From Butyricicoccus_A sp963620595 (lineage in GTDB: Bacteria; Bacillota; Clostridia; Oscillospirales; Butyricicoccaceae): 33,665 nt of DNA. The notes beneath the pieces were generated by a model. That model saw only the letters and a list, made by a program, of their open reading frames with translations, was not told the DNA's origin and made no database searches. A program made the translations under genes and the position numbers. Below are positions 16,981 to 23,634 of the stretch, in pieces. Location: contig CAVFAY010000027.1 in assembly GCA_963620595.1 (NCBI GenBank), forward strand, positions 1-33,665. The letters are read 5' to 3'. Positions within the stretch are counted from its first letter, which is position 1; the number at the start of each line of letters is the position of its first letter.

Positions 16981-17000
16981 CCTGTTTTATACAAAACAGG
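16981..17000 (-). promoter_or_regulatory. Intergenic hairpin between atpE and atpF
   Basis: CCTGTTTT (16981-16988), 4-base loop, AAAACAGG (16993-17000): a perfect 8-bp stem in the 56-base gap downstream of atpE. No U-run follows on the minus strand. It may stabilise the 3' end of an atpE-containing mRNA segment. Confidence 0.6.
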
Positions 17001-17015
17001 AATCCCGACGGTCTC

Positions 17016-17270
17016 TTAGAGCTTGCCGAGGAAAGGATTAACGAACATCAGGATCAGAGCTACAACGAAGCCATACAGACCTGTGGTCTCTGCCAGTGCA
17101 CAGCCCAGAATCAGGGTAGAGGTTACCTTGCCCTGCGACTCCGGCTGACGGCCGATTGCTTCACACGCCTTGCCGGCAGCGTAGCCTTCACCGATACCAG
17201 GGCCGATGCCGGCGATCATTGCCAGGCCAGCGCCGATTGCAGATCCTGCGAGTACAATTGCCTTTTCCAT
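17016..17270 (-). CDS. atpE: ATP synthase Fo subunit c, two-carboxylate type
   Basis: The 84-residue hairpin protein forms the membrane rotor ring. Helix 1 carries GAGLAMIAGIGPGIGEGYAA and helix 2 carries ALAETTGLYGFVVALIL. The usual ion-binding glutamate is E61. Helix 1 has E28 where Na+-type rings of the Ilyobacter type have Gln, and T62, T63 and Y66 match the Na+-coordinating Ser/Thr and Tyr positions. This agrees with the two-carboxylate Na+ rings described for Fusobacterium nucleatum. AGGAGG lies 8 bases before the ATG, the best ribosome binding site in the operon, as expected for a subunit needed in many copies. Hairpins lie in the gaps on both sides. Confidence 0.97.
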   Translation of the reverse strand: MEKAIVLAGSAIGAGLAMIAGIGPGIGEGYAAGKACEAIGRQPESQGKVTSTLILGCALAETTGLYGFVVALILMFVNPFLGKL

Positions 17271-17314
17271 AATTATTTCCTCCTGAATTTTCCTAATACA
17301 TAGTCGTGTCAGTC

Positions 17315-17348
17315 GCGGTATTTTGCTCTCTCCTTATGAAAATACCGC
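17315..17348 (-). promoter_or_regulatory. Intergenic hairpin between atpB and atpE
   Basis: GCGGTATTTT (17315-17324), 14-base loop, AAAATACCGC (17339-17348): a perfect 10-bp stem in the 86-base gap upstream of atpE. With the hairpin at 16981 it brackets the atpE coding region in the mRNA. Confidence 0.65.
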
Positions 17349-17356
17349 TTTCAGTC

Positions 17357-18094
17357 TCATTCCTCGGTTCCCGCTGCCTGTGCGACGAACTGCATCGTCA
17401 GCATACAGAAAATATACGGCTGCACGCAGCCGGAGAAAACAGAGAAATACACATTGAGCACAGCTGGAACGCCAACCTGCAAGAACGGAATCGCGCTCAA
17501 CGAACCGGGCAGCCAGAAAAAGAGAATCTGGCTGACTGCTCCCAGTGCGGCATACAGCAGCAGACCGATGACGTAGCCGGAGCAGATGTTAGCAAAATGA
17601 CGCAGTGACATCGAGACCGGCGTTGCGATCTCGCTGATGATGTTCATCGGCGTCATGACAAAAATTGGTTCCGTGAAGCTCTTGAGGTAGCCTCCGAAGC
17701 CATTCGACTTGATTTTGTGGTATGTGATGAGGACAAACACCAGAATACCCCAAGCAAGAAATGTGTTGAGATCATTGGTAGGGGAATACGCGCCGGTCAG
17801 ACCCATCAAAGAGCTGACAACAGACATCGACAAAATCGCTGCGATAAACGGAACAAAGTTATCCCACTTTACTCCCATATTGCCGCGGACGAGCTTCTGT
17901 GCCATCTGCACGATCATTTCCGCCACGACCTGCCGTTTGGTGCGCGCATGCACCTGCATCCCTCGTGTCAGCCAGATACACAGTCCCACAATGACAACCA
18001 TTGCGATCCAAGCATTGACGACGGTCTGTGTAATCGGGTAGTTAATGCCGGGAATGACGTAGTATATCTTGGCGCCGGTGATGGATACTTCCAT
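17357..18094 (-). CDS. atpB: ATP synthase Fo subunit a
   Basis: The 245-residue membrane protein forms the ion half-channels next to the c-ring. The essential arginine is R165 in SMSLRHFANICSG. The preceding TEPIFVMTPMNIISEIATPV segment and the C-terminal PYIFCMLTMQFV helix are family hallmarks. It has about five membrane segments. Its start lies 3 bases after the atpI stop. Confidence 0.97.
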   Translation of the reverse strand: MEVSITGAKIYYVIPGINYPITQTVVNAWIAMVVIVGLCIWLTRGMQVHARTKRQVVAEMIVQMAQKLVRGNMGVKWDNFVPFIAAILSMSVVSSLMGLTGAYSPTNDLNTFLAWGILVFVLITYHKIKSNGFGGYLKSFTEPIFVMTPMNIISEIATPVSMSLRHFANICSGYVIGLLLYAALGAVSQILFFWLPGSLSAIPFLQVGVPAVLNVYFSVFSGCVQPYIFCMLTMQFVAQAAGTEE

Positions 18095-18097
18095 GAA

Positions 18098-18538
18098 TCA
18101 TTCTTCCTCCTTTCGACGAAAGATAGGCAATTTCATGAGTCCAATGGTGATTCGTGGGAAGAACATCGGAATAACGACGGCAACCCAATTGAAATAGTCT
18201 ACCTTAAAGCCGATGAGCAAAATCGCCACCATTGCCAAAAGCCGCTTGGTATACGAATTTTGCAGCACGAGCTTCGCTTCCTCCGGCAATTCCTTTTTCA
18301 CAGATTTCTGGACCGCCAGACCCATGATAAAGAAATTCAAAATCGCCCAGCCGCCGCCGAGCAGATTGCCGAACAAAACGGTACTGTCAAACCGCCCCAG
18401 AGCTAGAAACACAATCTCCATCACGACGCTCATCGCCACGACGCTGACTGCGATCCGCTTGGTTTCTGTTTTGACTGCCGGTTCAATCTTAATATGTCTC
18501 ACCACCTGTCTCATAAATTCCACCCGTGACACGCTCAC
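18098..18538 (-). CDS. atpI: ATP synthase subunit I (AtpI family)
   Basis: The 146-residue protein has four predicted membrane segments (about 30-48, 58-75, 98-113 and 117-133), the size and position of ATP synthase I, an accessory protein that helps c-ring assembly and ion supply. The start is ambiguous. A GTG at 18538 overlaps the upstream stop (GTGA); an in-frame ATG at 18514 with GGTGG five bases upstream would make it 138 residues. It lies directly before atpB. Confidence 0.85.
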   Translation of the reverse strand: MSVSRVEFMRQVVRHIKIEPAVKTETKRIAVSVVAMSVVMEIVFLALGRFDSTVLFGNLLGGGWAILNFFIMGLAVQKSVKKELPEEAKLVLQNSYTKRLLAMVAILLIGFKVDYFNWVAVVIPMFFPRITIGLMKLPIFRRKEEE

Positions 18539-18780
18539 TTCTTCGTATCTCTCTCCTCACGCTTTTTGAGCTGCTTCCAAAACTTCCACACATTGGAGGC
18601 TGATCCTCCGAGTCCCAGCACGAGCGCGACAATCATGATCCATAAGCCAAGCCCCAGTTTCCCGCGCAGCCAATTTGCAGCCAGCAGGCACAAAATCGGC
18701 GGTACGGCAATGGAGACTCCCAGCTGTGTCAGCAGTGTCAAATTTTCCATGCATTCCTTTAGGATTTGATGCTTGTCCAT
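18535..18780 (-). CDS. AtpZ/AtpI-type small ATP synthase accessory protein
   Basis: An 81-residue protein with two membrane helices (about 15-35 and 41-60) and a basic C-terminus, with the F0F1-ATPase accessory pattern (TLLTQLGVSIAVPPILCLLA; GSASNVWKFWKQ). AtpZ-type proteins, with AtpI, have been proposed to carry Mg2+/Ca2+ or assist assembly. The ATG at 18780 is preferred over the one at 18792, which lacks room for a ribosome binding site. It is the first gene of the operon and overlaps atpI by 4 bases. Confidence 0.8.
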   Translation of the reverse strand: MDKHQILKECMENLTLLTQLGVSIAVPPILCLLAANWLRGKLGLGLWIMIVALVLGLGGSASNVWKFWKQLKKREERDTKK

Positions 18781-18837
18781 CCTGTCCTTCATCCTCTCAG
18801 CAGCACACCGAAAATTCGCACCATCTCAGGTGCTTCC

Positions 18838-18866
18838 ATTATAACAATTTACGCATGGAAATACAA
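18838..18866 (-). promoter_or_regulatory. Promoter of the atp operon
   Basis: Minus strand: -10 TATAAT (18838-18843), 17-bp spacer, -35 TTGTAT (18861-18866). It leaves a short (~50 nt) leader before the first gene. Confidence 0.7.
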
Positions 18867-19085
18867 CTATCATTTGTACAGTTTACCCTGTTTAAAATAT
18901 AACAAACACCAAAACGCGCACATTTCATGGTACAACTTTACGCTAACTCGACCAAAATATGCTCATTTTTTCTTTTTTCTCCACTTATTTCCAATATTTT
19001 TGATTTCCTTTACGGAAATATCGCACATTTCATGCTAATTTTATGCGAAATCCTGCAAAATTCTGCAAAAAACAAGATTTATACA
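18867..19085. other. AT-rich intergenic region between pyrE and the atp operon
   Basis: This is the rest of the 361-base gap between the first atp gene and pyrE. It is strongly AT-rich with T-runs (18968-18990). I see no credible ORF, RNA or repeat in it beyond the atp promoter at one end and the pyrE terminator at the other. Confidence 0.6.
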
Positions 19086-19121
19086 AAAAAGCCCTTCCCG
19101 ACAGAAATTGGCAGGAAGGGC
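19086..19121 (-). terminator. Rho-independent terminator of pyrE
   Basis: Minus strand: GCCCTTCC (19114-19121) pairs with GGAAGGGC (19091-19098), followed by TTTTTTGT. It begins 20 bases after the pyrE stop. Confidence 0.9.
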
Positions 19122-19141
19122 ACATATTTTATAGATATGGT

Positions 19142-19804
19142 TTAGAATACACAGTACTTGTCCATATAGGACTCCATCAGCGGCAGGATGTCCTTGTACT
19201 GCTCCTGACCCTGAAGGTACTCGTGAATGTCGCGTACATCAATCAGAGAGTGTACATGAATGCCAAATTCCTCGCCGACTTCCATAACAGCGGTCTTGCC
19301 AGGAGTCTGACCGACCTCGCAGCGGTTGACGGAAATGAACATATCGGTTACCTTGACGTCAGCGGCGTTGAACAGAACCGGCAGGGTCTCGCGGATGGCG
19401 GTACCGGCAGTGATAACATCCTCAATGATAATCACGCGGTCGCCGTCCTGCGGCTTGTAGCCGACCAGATTACCGCCCTCGCCGTGGTCCTTCGCTTCCT
19501 TGCGGTTGAAGAAGAACGGCTTGTCAATGCCGTAGTTTCTCGCCAGCGCACCGGCAACAGAGGTAGCCAGCGGAATGCCCTTGTATGCCGGGCCGAACAT
19601 CGCGTCGAAGTCCTCACCGATGGTTTCCTTGACCATAGCGGCATAGAACTCGCCCAGCTTGGAGGACTGGAGACCGGTCTTGTAGTTGCCCGTGTTGACA
19701 AAGTACGGCGTGTTTCTGCCGGACTTGGTAACAAAATCACCGAAACGCAGTACGTCTGCGCTCATCATAAACTCAATAAATTCCTTCTTTGCAGGAGTCA
19801 GCAT
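19142..19804 (-). CDS. pyrE: Orotate phosphoribosyltransferase
   Basis: The 220-residue enzyme converts orotate and PRPP to OMP, the fifth step of de novo pyrimidine synthesis. The PRPP-binding motif RVIIIEDVITAGT lies at 123-135, the flexible catalytic loop RKEAKDHGEGG at 101-111, and GPAYKGIPLA at 71-80 is the usual substrate loop. The length is normal. GGAAGGAAG lies upstream of the ATG at 19804. No other pyr gene is adjacent; it is a single-gene transcription unit with promoter and terminator. Confidence 0.97.
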   Translation of the reverse strand: MLTPAKKEFIEFMMSADVLRFGDFVTKSGRNTPYFVNTGNYKTGLQSSKLGEFYAAMVKETIGEDFDAMFGPAYKGIPLATSVAGALARNYGIDKPFFFNRKEAKDHGEGGNLVGYKPQDGDRVIIIEDVITAGTAIRETLPVLFNAADVKVTDMFISVNRCEVGQTPGKTAVMEVGEEFGIHVHSLIDVRDIHEYLQGQEQYKDILPLMESYMDKYCVF

Positions 19805-19838
19805 CAGAAATCTTCCTTCCTTGTTTTAGGTTACGTTC

Positions 19839-19867
19839 AGTATAACAGAAAGTCATACCGAGAGCAA
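19839..19867 (-). promoter_or_regulatory. Promoter of pyrE
   Basis: Minus strand: -35 TTGCTC (19862-19867), 17-bp spacer, -10 TATACT (19839-19844), ~35 bases upstream of the start. The leader is too short to hold a PyrR-type attenuator. Confidence 0.65.
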
Positions 19868-19876
19868 GCTAAGTTG

Positions 19877-21955
19877 TTATTGCCAATTCACTTTATCTAA
19901 ATTAAGAACACCTTTTAATCTTATCCCCTTTAAGTCTATACGCCTTATCTTTGCTTGTTCCACATCTGCCCCTGTCAATTTCGCGCCCCTTAAATCTACT
20001 CTTCTTAAATCTGCATAACTCAATTTAGCTCTTCTCAAATCTGTATTTCTTAAATCTGCATTTCTCAAGTCCGCATTTCTTAATTTTGCATTAAATAAAT
20101 TTGCTCCATTTAAGTCTATCCCACTCAAATCTGCGCCATTCAACCCCGCTCCCTCTAATTTTGCTCCATCCATATTCGCTCTACTTAAATATGCACCATT
20201 TAATTGTATATTATTTAACTTCGCAAAACTCAATTTTGCCTTTTCAAGATGCGCTCCCTCCAAATTTGTATCGGCTAAATTTATTCCACTACAATCATAA
20301 CTACGCAATAATCGAAGAATATTTTCATTATTTTGCAATGAAATTTTTGTAAGAACATAGCAGATATTTATGGCGTTCACAAAAATGTTTTCACACCGAA
20401 GATACCTATGCTGTTCAATAGGTGTTCCTTTCTTATAATTCAACCCCATCTTTACTTCACGTATTGAACTGGATGAGTCGCAAAGTATTGGATAGTGCTT
20501 TATTATATAGTACTTTATTTCTTCCATCGGATCCCATTCTTCAACGATGCTCTCAATGTTCTCTACAAATTTTCCTATAGCATTTTCTAATACAGCATCT
20601 GTTCTCCCAACTATATCTAGTATATATTTGCAATTCTTTAATCTAACATGTTTCCGACAGATTTCACTTGTTTTAACTTGTTGAACATATGCTAAAATTT
20701 CATCATCTATCCGCCGTTCTGCAAGGCAACACAGAAACGCTTCTGCGCTCGCTTCATCTTCTACCTCAGACATCTTTCGATACAGGAAGTGCGCCAAAAA
20801 ATATTGATAGAAAGAACGATGTAGAAATTCCACATGCTGTTTGCTCTCACCCTTGATATAAAACATGTACAAAAATTCATCTGTTTGTTGCTCACCTTGA
20901 ATATCCGCAAATTGTTCGTCATTACAGTAAATCTCATAGGCAAGATCTTGATAATTTTGATGCCATTTTTCAACCGTTTCACTGTTTGAATCTCTACGTT
21001 TCATAGTTACTTGAAACAGTTTATTATATAACTCGACAACTCCAGTCGCAGTATCTTCCAGTTCTGCTTCTACAACCATACGAAATAAAATTGGGATGCC
21101 CAGCATCTCTTTCATTTCTTCAGAAGAATTCCGTAATTTTACAAATTTTTCCTCATATTCATGTAATCCTGCTCTCTCATGAATCCAGTGCCTCTGTTGC
21201 TTCTCCGTCATTGGTGCAAACTGTAAAGTAGAAACTCTTAGTCCAAGTAAGTCATCTACTATGCTTCTCGTCCGTGCCGTAATAACAAAATGTATCTGAT
21301 ACTCTTCTGCATACTTTTTAACAGTATCTATAAAATCCCTCAAACGTATATTGATGCTCTGAGCCTGCACTTTTAATTCATCATAGCCATCTAAAAAGAT
21401 AATGCTTCCTCTATATGCGTCCTCGTTTTCGTCAAGAGAAATCATTTTTCTCTGGGTCTTAATATTTCCCCAACAGAATGCATTTTCCAGAACAAGTTCT
21501 CCGTTTTTGATAATATCAGAATACGCAGGATTCAGGCGGAACCAAAAAACATTGGTTTTCTTTTCTCCAAATCTATTTCTATAAAATTCACAGACTGCCT
21601 TGCGACACAGGGTTGTCTTGCCGTGTCCCGGCTCGCCATGAATCAGCATAACACCAGATTTTCCTTTCTGGCTCCACTGGTCTATACTGTCTAAAATTCT
21701 CACATTCTGATGTTCTTTCGAATATGCTTCAATATAAACTGATTCCTGCGATAGTGCCTCTTTACTAACTAGGTCGGAATCTTCCTTCTCGCAAAACTTT
21801 TCCACCACATATTTGTTGTACTTCTGTGCAGGCGTCAGTTCTGCTTCTGTCTTTGCATTACCAAGCAACTTAAACAAATCTATGCCAGCTTCTATCGCTT
21901 TTTCAATTGTAATTTCTCCTATGGTTGGCGCCAGCCATGCTAATATTGGACTCAT
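19877..21955 (-). CDS. NACHT NTPase with C-terminal pentapeptide repeats (bacterial NLR-like)
   Basis: This 692-residue protein joins a signalling NTPase to a repeat domain. A short N-terminal segment (1-95, with helix WLAPTIGEITIEKAIEAGID) has no recognised effector motif. The NACHT module has Walker A GEPGHGKTT (107-115), Walker B with the doubled acids SIIFLDGYDEL (184-194) and the VITARTR sensor segment (224-230). A helical region follows to about 550. Residues ~555-692 are about 25 pentapeptide repeats (A(D/N)Lxx), which fold as a right-handed beta-helix. Related bacterial NACHT proteins act in antiphage defence; the pentapeptide part could be the sensor. The start at 21955 was chosen because GGGGGAT lies just upstream and the NTPase domain begins properly; an upstream extension to 22096 runs through a repeat element. 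The gene is clearly AT-richer than its neighbours, suggesting transfer. It has its own promoter and stands alone between pyrE and rpiA. Confidence 0.92.
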   Translation of the reverse strand: MSPILAWLAPTIGEITIEKAIEAGIDLFKLLGNAKTEAELTPAQKYNKYVVEKFCEKEDSDLVSKEALSQESVYIEAYSKEHQNVRILDSIDQWSQKGKSGVMLIHGEPGHGKTTLCRKAVCEFYRNRFGEKKTNVFWFRLNPAYSDIIKNGELVLENAFCWGNIKTQRKMISLDENEDAYRGSIIFLDGYDELKVQAQSINIRLRDFIDTVKKYAEEYQIHFVITARTRSIVDDLLGLRVSTLQFAPMTEKQQRHWIHERAGLHEYEEKFVKLRNSSEEMKEMLGIPILFRMVVEAELEDTATGVVELYNKLFQVTMKRRDSNSETVEKWHQNYQDLAYEIYCNDEQFADIQGEQQTDEFLYMFYIKGESKQHVEFLHRSFYQYFLAHFLYRKMSEVEDEASAEAFLCCLAERRIDDEILAYVQQVKTSEICRKHVRLKNCKYILDIVGRTDAVLENAIGKFVENIESIVEEWDPMEEIKYYIIKHYPILCDSSSSIREVKMGLNYKKGTPIEQHRYLRCENIFVNAINICYVLTKISLQNNENILRLLRSYDCSGINLADTNLEGAHLEKAKLSFAKLNNIQLNGAYLSRANMDGAKLEGAGLNGADLSGIDLNGANLFNAKLRNADLRNADLRNTDLRRAKLSYADLRRVDLRGAKLTGADVEQAKIRRIDLKGIRLKGVLNLDKVNWQ
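19940..20285 (-). repeat. 15-bp periodic repeats encoding the pentapeptide domain
   Basis: The coding strand repeats an approximately 15-base unit, most regular at 20000-20100 where strings such as AAATCTGCATTTCT recur on the plus strand. Near-identical neighbouring units (RNADL RNADL RNTDL) could expand or contract by slippage without breaking the frame. Confidence 0.7.
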
Positions 21956-21994
21956 CTCTATCCCCCATTTCTTTCGATATTTTTCGATGCTTTT

Positions 21995-22023
21995 ATTATA
22001 GCAATTCGACAGTTGGTTGTAAA
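21995..22023 (-). promoter_or_regulatory. Promoter of the NACHT gene
   Basis: Minus strand: -35 TTTACA (22018-22023), 17-bp spacer, -10 TATAAT (21995-22000). The leader is ~33 nt. The promoter sits directly beside the repeat cluster. Confidence 0.8.
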
Positions 22024-22041
22024 TGGAAACGTACTGCAAAA

Positions 22042-22090
22042 GCCTTCCTCCCTGAGGAAGGTGGCGCGGCGCAAGCCGTGACGGAAGGAG
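22042..22090. repeat. Palindromic intergenic repeat, unit A
   Basis: CCTTCCTC (22043-22050), CCT, GAGGAAGG (22054-22061), then GCGGC-gcaa-GCCGT. It looks like the short hairpin repeats scattered between genes in Oscillospiraceae genomes; family name unknown. Units A-D together fill most of the 489-base gap between the NACHT gene and rpiA. Confidence 0.6.
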
Positions 22091-22142
22091 CAGCACGCGG
22101 GCAAGTGTGCATCAAAGTCCCCTGATTCGTCAGACTCCCAGC

Positions 22143-22209
22143 TCGCACCGGCTTCTCGGCTCTCCCTTTGGGAGAGCTGGCATTTGCAAGGCAAATGACT
22201 GAGAGGGCA
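22143..22209. repeat. Palindromic intergenic repeat, unit B
   Basis: GCTCTCCC (22159-22166), TTT, GGGAGAGC (22170-22177), followed by CATTTGC-aag-GCAAATG (22181-22197) and CTGAGAGGGC. The preceding CGCACCGGCTTCT string recurs in the solo copy near 25051. Confidence 0.75.
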
Positions 22210-22266
22210 GGCACGCTAACAAATTCGTCTTAGAGTAAATCTGATACGTATTTTGTCAATCTGACA

Positions 22267-22321
22267 AACTCCCTCAGTCTTGCCGCAAGGCGGCAAGCCA
22301 GCTCCCTCAAAGAGGAGCCTG
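22267..22321. repeat. Palindromic intergenic repeat, unit C
   Basis: CTCCCTCAGTC, then TTGCCGC-aag-GCGGCAA (22280-22296), then CCAGCTCCCTC-aaa-GAGGAGCC. It has the same architecture as unit B in the opposite orientation with a different inner stem. Confidence 0.75.
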
Positions 22322-22373
22322 CCCTCTCTGTCGCTCCGCGACATCTCTCCCAAAGGGAGAGACAAGCTTAGTT
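22320..22373. repeat. Palindromic intergenic repeat, unit D
   Basis: CCCTCTCTGTCGC-tcc-GCGAC (inner stem 22330-22342) followed by TCTCTCCC-aaa-GGGAGAGA (22344-22362). It abuts unit C and ends before the rpiA terminator. Confidence 0.75.
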
Positions 22374-22385
22374 TGTGCGTAAGGG

Positions 22386-22428
22386 CAAAAAAACGCCAGA
22401 ACCGGAAATGTTCCGATTCTGACGTTTT
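22386..22428 (-). terminator. Rho-independent terminator of rpiA
   Basis: Long stem AAACGcCAGAAcCGGAA (22391-22407) with TTCCGaTTCTGaCGTTT (22411-22427). The minus strand continues into a T-run. It lies 17 bases after the rpiA stop. Confidence 0.85.
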
Positions 22429-22444
22429 CTGTATTTTCCTCGAA

Positions 22445-23134
22445 TTACTTGTTCGGGTTTTTGATGGTGGTGATACCGTCTGCGCCTGCGGAGATGATGA
22501 GGTCGGTGCAGTTGAGGAAGAAGCCGGTCTCCAGAACACCGAGGGTGCCCTTGAGGAATGCTTCCATTGCTGCATAGTCCTTGCCAAACTTCGAGTTGGT
22601 GTACTTGGTATCCAGAATATAGTTATGGTTGTTGGTCTCGTAGATGGAACCGTCCTTGTTCATGCGGAGCACCGGCTCAAAGCCTGCCTCTTCCATCTTC
22701 TTGACAACATGCTTATAGCCAAACGGCAGAACCTCTACCGGCAGACCGAAATCGCCGATTTCTTCTACCAGCTTTGCGCTGTGGCAAACCCAGATGTTGT
22801 ACTTTGCGCTGCGTGCAACGATCTTCTCGCGGAACAGCGCACCGCCGCCGCCCTTGATGCCGTTGAACTGCGGATCTACTTCGTCTACACCGTCAATGCA
22901 GATGTCCAGCTCCGGCGCATCGTTGGTGTCGAGCAGCGGAATGCCCAGGCTCTTTGCCTGCTCGGTGGAAGCATCAGACGTGGACACGCACTTGATGTTC
23001 AGTCCCTCTTCCTTTACGCGCTGACCCAGCTTTTCAATCAGATAATATGCAGTGGAACCGGTACCAATACCTACCAGCATACCGTCCTTGACATATTTTG
23101 CAGCTTCATATCCTGCCATCTGTTTCTCATTCAT
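22445..23134 (-). CDS. rpiA: Ribose-5-phosphate isomerase A
   Basis: The 229-residue enzyme interconverts ribose 5-phosphate and ribulose 5-phosphate in the pentose phosphate pathway. The phosphate loop GIGTGSTA (22-29), the active-site DGVDEVD (81-87), KGGGGALFREK (94-104) with the catalytic base E103 and the C-terminal AGADGITTIKNPNK are typical of RpiA. The length is normal. AGGTG lies 8 bases before the ATG at 23134. It appears to be a single-gene unit with its own promoter and terminator. Neighbouring pyrE uses PRPP derived from its product, but the NACHT gene and repeats now separate the two. Confidence 0.97.
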   Translation of the reverse strand: MNEKQMAGYEAAKYVKDGMLVGIGTGSTAYYLIEKLGQRVKEEGLNIKCVSTSDASTEQAKSLGIPLLDTNDAPELDICIDGVDEVDPQFNGIKGGGGALFREKIVARSAKYNIWVCHSAKLVEEIGDFGLPVEVLPFGYKHVVKKMEEAGFEPVLRMNKDGSIYETNNHNYILDTKYTNSKFGKDYAAMEAFLKGTLGVLETGFFLNCTDLIISAGADGITTIKNPNK

Positions 23135-23192
23135 GATTCATTCACCTCAGTTGTCAATTTTCAAACCTAAATTTCTCATGCTTGATATTCTT

Positions 23193-23222
23193 ATTGTAAT
23201 ACAGGCGGCAGGTAAAACGCAA
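23193..23222 (-). promoter_or_regulatory. Putative promoter of rpiA
   Basis: Minus strand: -35 TTGCGT (23217-23222), 18-bp spacer, -10 TACAAT (23193-23198), ~60 bases upstream of rpiA. Confidence 0.5.
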
Positions 23223-23254
23223 TATCTTTTATTGTTTTTTTCTATGGATAAATA

Positions 23255-23446
23255 TCAGTCATCCTCTATTTCAATGACACTGACCGGACAGCTCTCCGCC
23301 GCCATCTGCACAACCTCATCCAGTCCAGACTCCGGCTGCTGCTCGACGCGCGCCAATCCATCTGCCGCCAAGCAAAACACCTGCGGGCAAATTTCCGCAC
23401 ACTGACCGCATCCAATACATCCATCTCGAATGACTTTTACATACAT
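23255..23446 (-). CDS. Ferredoxin, single [4Fe-4S] cluster
   Basis: A 63-residue electron carrier. The cluster ligands are C10, C13 and C16 (CIGCGQC) and C53 (SCP), the pattern of one-cluster ferredoxins such as that of Thermotoga. C20 and C25 are additional cysteines; the distal partner that forms a disulfide with C20 in Thermotoga is missing here. The C-terminus is acidic. AAGGAG lies ~9 bases before the ATG at 23446. It may be cotranscribed with rpiA, as no clear terminator separates them. Its redox partner cannot be told from context. Confidence 0.93.
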   Translation of the reverse strand: MYVKVIRDGCIGCGQCAEICPQVFCLAADGLARVEQQPESGLDEVVQMAAESCPVSVIEIEDD

Positions 23447-23634
23447 AAGCCCAGCTCCTTTTCTTACAGATACGGAAAGTTTCTCCTATTTTTTGTGGCA
23501 TTATGCACAGAGTTTGAATTTTTTCGCCTGATTTGTTACTTTTCTCTTTCTTTTTACGTCCAAGTATAGTATAACTAATAAGAATAACTGGTGTCCTGTA
23601 CGGGCACATGAAGTTTAAAGAAGGGAGTATTATC

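Noticed and set aside
19805..19876. Pyrimidine attenuator or PyrR site before pyrE
   Set aside because: The leader is only ~30 nt and holds no anti-terminator/terminator pair.
21956..22096. 47-residue N-terminal extension of the NACHT protein
   Set aside because: It would run through the -10/-35 promoter elements and repeat unit A; the ATG at 21955 has a proper ribosome binding site.
22042..22373. CRISPR-like array in the repeat cluster
   Set aside because: The units are palindromic, differ in sequence and length, alternate in orientation and have no regular spacers; no cas genes nearby.
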